A stretch of DNA of 64,000 bases from contig CALFUL010000003.1 in assembly GCA_937929935.1 (NCBI GenBank), positions 1-64,000 of the forward strand. The letters run 5' to 3'. The DNA is from an uncultured Flavobacteriaceae bacterium (GTDB lineage Bacteria; Bacteroidota; Bacteroidia; Flavobacteriales; Flavobacteriaceae). The translations under genes were made by a program, and so were the position numbers. Below are positions 63,898 to 64,000 of this stretch, piece by piece. Numbering within the stretch: the first letter of the stretch is position 1; every line of letters begins with the position of its first letter. Under the pieces are notes generated by a model that saw nothing but the letters and a program-made list of their open reading frames with translations, searched no databases and was not told where the DNA came from.

Positions 63898-64000
63898 GAT
63901 TTATGTTTTAATTTGATTTTGAAATTCCATTTAAACTAATCTTGATTGATTTAAATTTTGGTATTTATTCGACGAATGGAACTTTTTTATGTATGTAATA
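63898..64000. other. Right edge, no gene visible
   Basis: The last 103 bases are AT-rich with no ORF. They probably hold the promoter of the lipoprotein gene, but no clean consensus stands out. Confidence 0.4.

Overview
The window is AT-rich chromosomal DNA from a member of the Bacteroidota, almost certainly a Flavobacteriaceae. Four things point there. Two secreted proteins carry type IX secretion (type B) C-terminal domains. SecD and SecF are fused into one chain. DUF4293, OmpP1/FadL-like and SprA-era 'accessory' membrane families typical of the phylum are present. Several promoters fit the Bacteroidota consensus (TTG, about 19-23 nt, TAnnTTTG). Most of the window is ordinary housekeeping DNA with one clear accessory island. 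Coordinates were read from the sequence, and starts were trimmed where the ORF track ran upstream of the likely start.

Layout. 1-5 kb: a cluster of small membrane proteins (DUF2809, DUF1361), a Coq4-like protein, a winged-helix regulator with its membrane partner, and a secreted PHP phosphodiesterase. 5-15 kb: kdsA, typA, a polyphosphate-glucokinase-like ROK protein, ftsE, and a TPR/outer-membrane-barrel gene pair. 15-22 kb: two tandem OmpA-family paralogues, a NYN-OST-HTH RNase-like protein, a YtcJ-type amidohydrolase, a BLUF blue-light sensor and a DUF2911 protein. 22-31.5 kb: asnB, gyrB, mdh and secDF. 31.7-33.2 kb: a secreted protein of unknown function.

33.4-39.8 kb is the accessory island. 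It holds three separate, promoter-poor RHS tip ORFs, each starting at the same internal YYPFG-M position of the RHS core and each followed by a different C-terminal domain and a different small partner gene. One is a WHH/HNH-like nuclease with a SUKH-like immunity protein. One is GIY-YIG-like with a possibly Imm44-like partner. One is an unrecognised domain with a secreted partner. The two arms of the array point toward each other and converge on a tyrosine recombinase with a complete catalytic set. No full-length RHS gene is in the window, so this looks like a reservoir of exchangeable toxin tips.

39.8-45.7 kb: an operon-like run of a ModF-like ABC ATPase, GNAT, alpha/beta hydrolase, DUF192, lgt, yidD and cysS. 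45.9-52.2 kb: two T9SS type B cargo proteins, an OmpP1/FadL-like barrel and a low-complexity lipoprotein. 52.3-61.6 kb: proS, tRNA-Glu, rpsT, rho, DUF4293, a second YtcJ-type amidohydrolase, a YfcE-type phosphoesterase, truA and an MsbA-like ABC exporter. 61.7-63.9 kb: a large lipoprotein and two small unknown genes, arranged like an effector with partner genes.

Limits: there were no database searches, so family names rest on motif recognition. Unknown ORFs are described rather than named.
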